From Lysinibacillus piscis (lineage in GTDB: Bacteria > Bacillota > Bacilli > Bacillales_A > Planococcaceae), in assembly GCF_026012395.1 (NCBI RefSeq), contig NZ_BRZA01000001.1:1-64000 (forward strand): 64,000 bases of DNA, in the 5' to 3' direction. Positions within the stretch are counted from its first letter, which is position 1. Each line of letters begins with the position of its first letter. The notes under the pieces were generated by a model. The model saw only the letters and a list, made by a program, of their open reading frames with translations. It was not told where the DNA came from and ran no database searches. Made by a program: the position numbers and the translations under genes. Positions 62,895-64,000 of the stretch are shown in pieces.

Positions 62895-62950
62895 TATCTG
62901 CCACTTCGCTTTCGATACAAAAAGCATTTGCTGAATCAAGATAAAAGAAC
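62895..62950 (+). repeat. Partial extra copy of the repeat element
   Basis: CTGCCACTTCGCTTTCGATA, a CAAAAAGCATTTG stretch and then CTGAATCAAGATAAAAG repeat, in direct order, the modules of the neighbouring inverted repeat. Confidence 0.5.
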
Positions 62951-63070
62951 TATGTTTGAAAGGATTGATGAGTATGAAACAGCAGCAACAACGAACTGTG
63001 ATTGAAAAGTAGTTCGTTACACTCTTTTCAATCCAACTATGAAACACTTACTATTGAAAAGAGGTCACAT

Positions 63071-63604
63071 ATGTATACAGATAAAGAGTTAACGATTCGT
63101 CCAATCATAGCGCAGGATTTACAACGCTTATGGACACTTATTTACAAAGAAGAGCAGCCTGAATGGAAAAAGTGGGATGCCCCTTATTACCCTCATCAAG
63201 CATTGTCCTATGAGGAATTTTTGCCAAAGGGTGAAAAATGGATTGGACAAGATGATTTTTGGGTAATTGAGGTTGACGGCATTGTCTGTGGTATCGTTTC
63301 CTACTATTGGGAGCATCAGCCGTCACAATGGCTTGAAATGGGCATTGTCTTTCATGAAGCACCTTCTTGGGGCAAAGGCTTAGGGACAAGAGCCTTAAAG
63401 CTATGGATTGACCATTTATTCACAACAATGCCTTTAGTTCGTGTTGGTTTTACGACATGGTCAGGTAATGCACGTATGATGCGAGTTGGTGAAAAGCTCG
63501 GTATGCAGATGGAGGCTAGAATCCGTAAAGTGCGTTACTACAATGGTGTGTATTACGATTCGATACGCATGGGGTTATTGCGAGAGGAATGGACTGCTAT
63601 GTAA
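63071..63604 (+). CDS. GNAT family N-acetyltransferase
   Basis: The 177-residue acetyltransferase is of the RimJ/RimL-like subgroup: LTIRPIIAQDLQRLWTLIYK, WGKGLGTRALKLWIDHLF for acetyl-CoA binding, VGFTTWSGNARMMRVGEKLG and a C-terminal YNGVYYDSIRMGLL. The acceptor may be a protein N-terminus or a small amine. The ATG at 63071 follows AAAGAGGTC; an upstream in-frame start has no site. Confidence 0.88.
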   Translation: MYTDKELTIRPIIAQDLQRLWTLIYKEEQPEWKKWDAPYYPHQALSYEEFLPKGEKWIGQDDFWVIEVDGIVCGIVSYYWEHQPSQWLEMGIVFHEAPSWGKGLGTRALKLWIDHLFTTMPLVRVGFTTWSGNARMMRVGEKLGMQMEARIRKVRYYNGVYYDSIRMGLLREEWTAM

Positions 63605-63608
63605 AGAC

Positions 63609-63641
63609 AAAAAAGTAGGTAAACAAGTTTACCTACTTTTT
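63609..63641. terminator. Bidirectional terminator
   Basis: The stem AAAAAAGTAGGTAAAC with its complement and a 2-base centre. It separates convergent genes. Confidence 0.88.
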
Positions 63642-64000
63642 TATATCCATTGCCCAATAAAAGCCGTAATTAAATGTTTAGAAGACCATTGCCCATTAGA
63701 GGCCTGTGTAATCGGATAATCTTGTGGCACAATAATTTTCGTGATTTCATCCACCATATAGCCTTGCGCGAATAACTGCTTAATTTTCCCTTCCGTCTCC
63801 TCTAAATAGGCGATTTTATCTTGAATTCGTTGGCGTCCATCTGCTAAAAAGCCTGCGTGACAGCAATAAATGGCTTCAAAATCATAGGCTAATAATTTTT
63901 TTAATGATGCCAATGTATGGACGATATTTTCTTCATCCAATAGGACCTTTGTTTTTGTTTGGATATACAAATCCCCCGTAAACATCGCTCCTGTTTGGCG
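63641..64000 (-). CDS. MBL-fold metallo-hydrolase, C-terminal part (5' end outside window)
   Basis: The last 119 codons are present. MFTGDLYIQTKTKVLL carries the metal-ligand Asp of the TGD motif, and AIYCCHAGFLADGRQRI the last His of a metallo-beta-lactamase fold; a C-terminal helical region follows (KIAYLEETEGKIKQLFAQGY). This pattern fits hydrolases related to RNase Z or glyoxalase II-like proteins of unknown substrate. The N-terminal HxHxDH motif lies beyond the window, so activity cannot be judged. Confidence 0.8.
   Translation of the reverse strand, partial: RQTGAMFTGDLYIQTKTKVLLDEENIVHTLASLKKLLAYDFEAIYCCHAGFLADGRQRIQDKIAYLEETEGKIKQLFAQGYMVDEITKIIVPQDYPITQASNGQWSSKHLITAFIGQWI

Larger units (their letters stand above)
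62267..63070. other. About 800 bases without a protein gene
   Basis: Contains the malic enzyme upstream region, the cre-like site, the candidate small RNA, the inverted repeat and its extra copy. A 14-codon frame (62971-63012, with MKQQQQRTVIEK) follows AAAGGATTG and may be a remnant or leader peptide before the acetyltransferase gene. Confidence 0.5.

Noticed and set aside
62658-63047. 129-codon minus-strand frame, with others nearby, in the gene-free stretch
   Set aside because: It runs across the inverted repeat and candidate RNA, has Cys/Ser/Lys-biased composition and no ribosome binding site; explained by repeat structure.
7030-64000. CRISPR array or tRNA genes
   Set aside because: No regularly spaced direct repeats of 25-40 bases and no cloverleaf with a TTCGA-type arm were found; the repeats near 62700 are inverted and irregular.

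Overview
The window looks like chromosome of a low-GC, endospore-forming Bacillota, most likely Lysinibacillus or a close Planococcaceae/Caryophanaceae relative. Reasons: AT-rich codon use, strong AGGAGG-type ribosome binding sites, Bacillus-type gene families (TelA, YfmR-like ABC-F, YpgR/CvfC, YpgQ, YezD, YaiI/YqxD, a probable spore protein), a proline T-box before proBA, and many perfect rho-independent terminators between convergent genes. The genus is inferred from gene content and was not tested by a search. No rRNA or tRNA gene, CRISPR array or intact insertion sequence was seen.

Layout. 1-6290: an Rpn-family nuclease cut by the window edge, RarD, TelA, and a PadR-controlled operon (PadR, DUF2812, ABC ATPase, ABC permease) with operator palindromes in its promoter. 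6291-16625: a NIPSNAP-like protein, BrnQ, a DUF1835 protein, T-box-proB-proA-EamA, a CvfC/YpgR-like protein and an ABC-F ATPase. 16796-25810: a secreted tandem-repeat protein, a YpgQ-like HD hydrolase, a decayed stretch, Fhs, a mosaic of broken genes (20966-22712), a cold shock protein, a VOC protein, a flavin reductase, YezD and a cysteine hydrolase. 25880-43017: mostly single housekeeping or accessory genes, including a LysR/EamA divergent pair, a YcaQ-like glycosylase, a Fic protein behind two large palindromes, PepF, purine nucleoside phosphorylase, RNase HI, a MarR/MFS operon, type II pantothenate kinase and a phytoene/squalene synthase-like protein. 43183-45694: a chemoreceptor and a PC4-like protein.

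45883-53246 is the most distinctive region: a tightly packed nine-gene minus-strand operon led by a PRD/IIB-type regulator, with a candidate CcpA cre site at its promoter. It encodes an amidohydrolase, a free-standing PRD protein, an SFCGS glycine-rich protein, DUF4312, DUF4311 and DUF4310 proteins, DgaE and DgaF. The enzymes predict deacylation of an amino-sugar-acid phosphate, ammonia elimination to 2-keto-3-deoxy-6-phosphogluconate, and aldol cleavage to pyruvate and glyceraldehyde 3-phosphate. No recognisable PTS permease is present, so the DUF431x/SFCGS/PRD proteins are candidates for an uncharacterised uptake or phosphorylation module.

53715-64000: a small membrane protein, a class V aminotransferase, DsdA, YaiI/YqxD, glutamate dehydrogenase, a diverged PurC-like protein, a Yip1 protein, malic enzyme, then a roughly 800-base gene-free stretch holding a very well folded candidate small RNA (about 62602-62689) next to a large inverted repeat, and finally a GNAT acetyltransferase and a truncated MBL-fold hydrolase.
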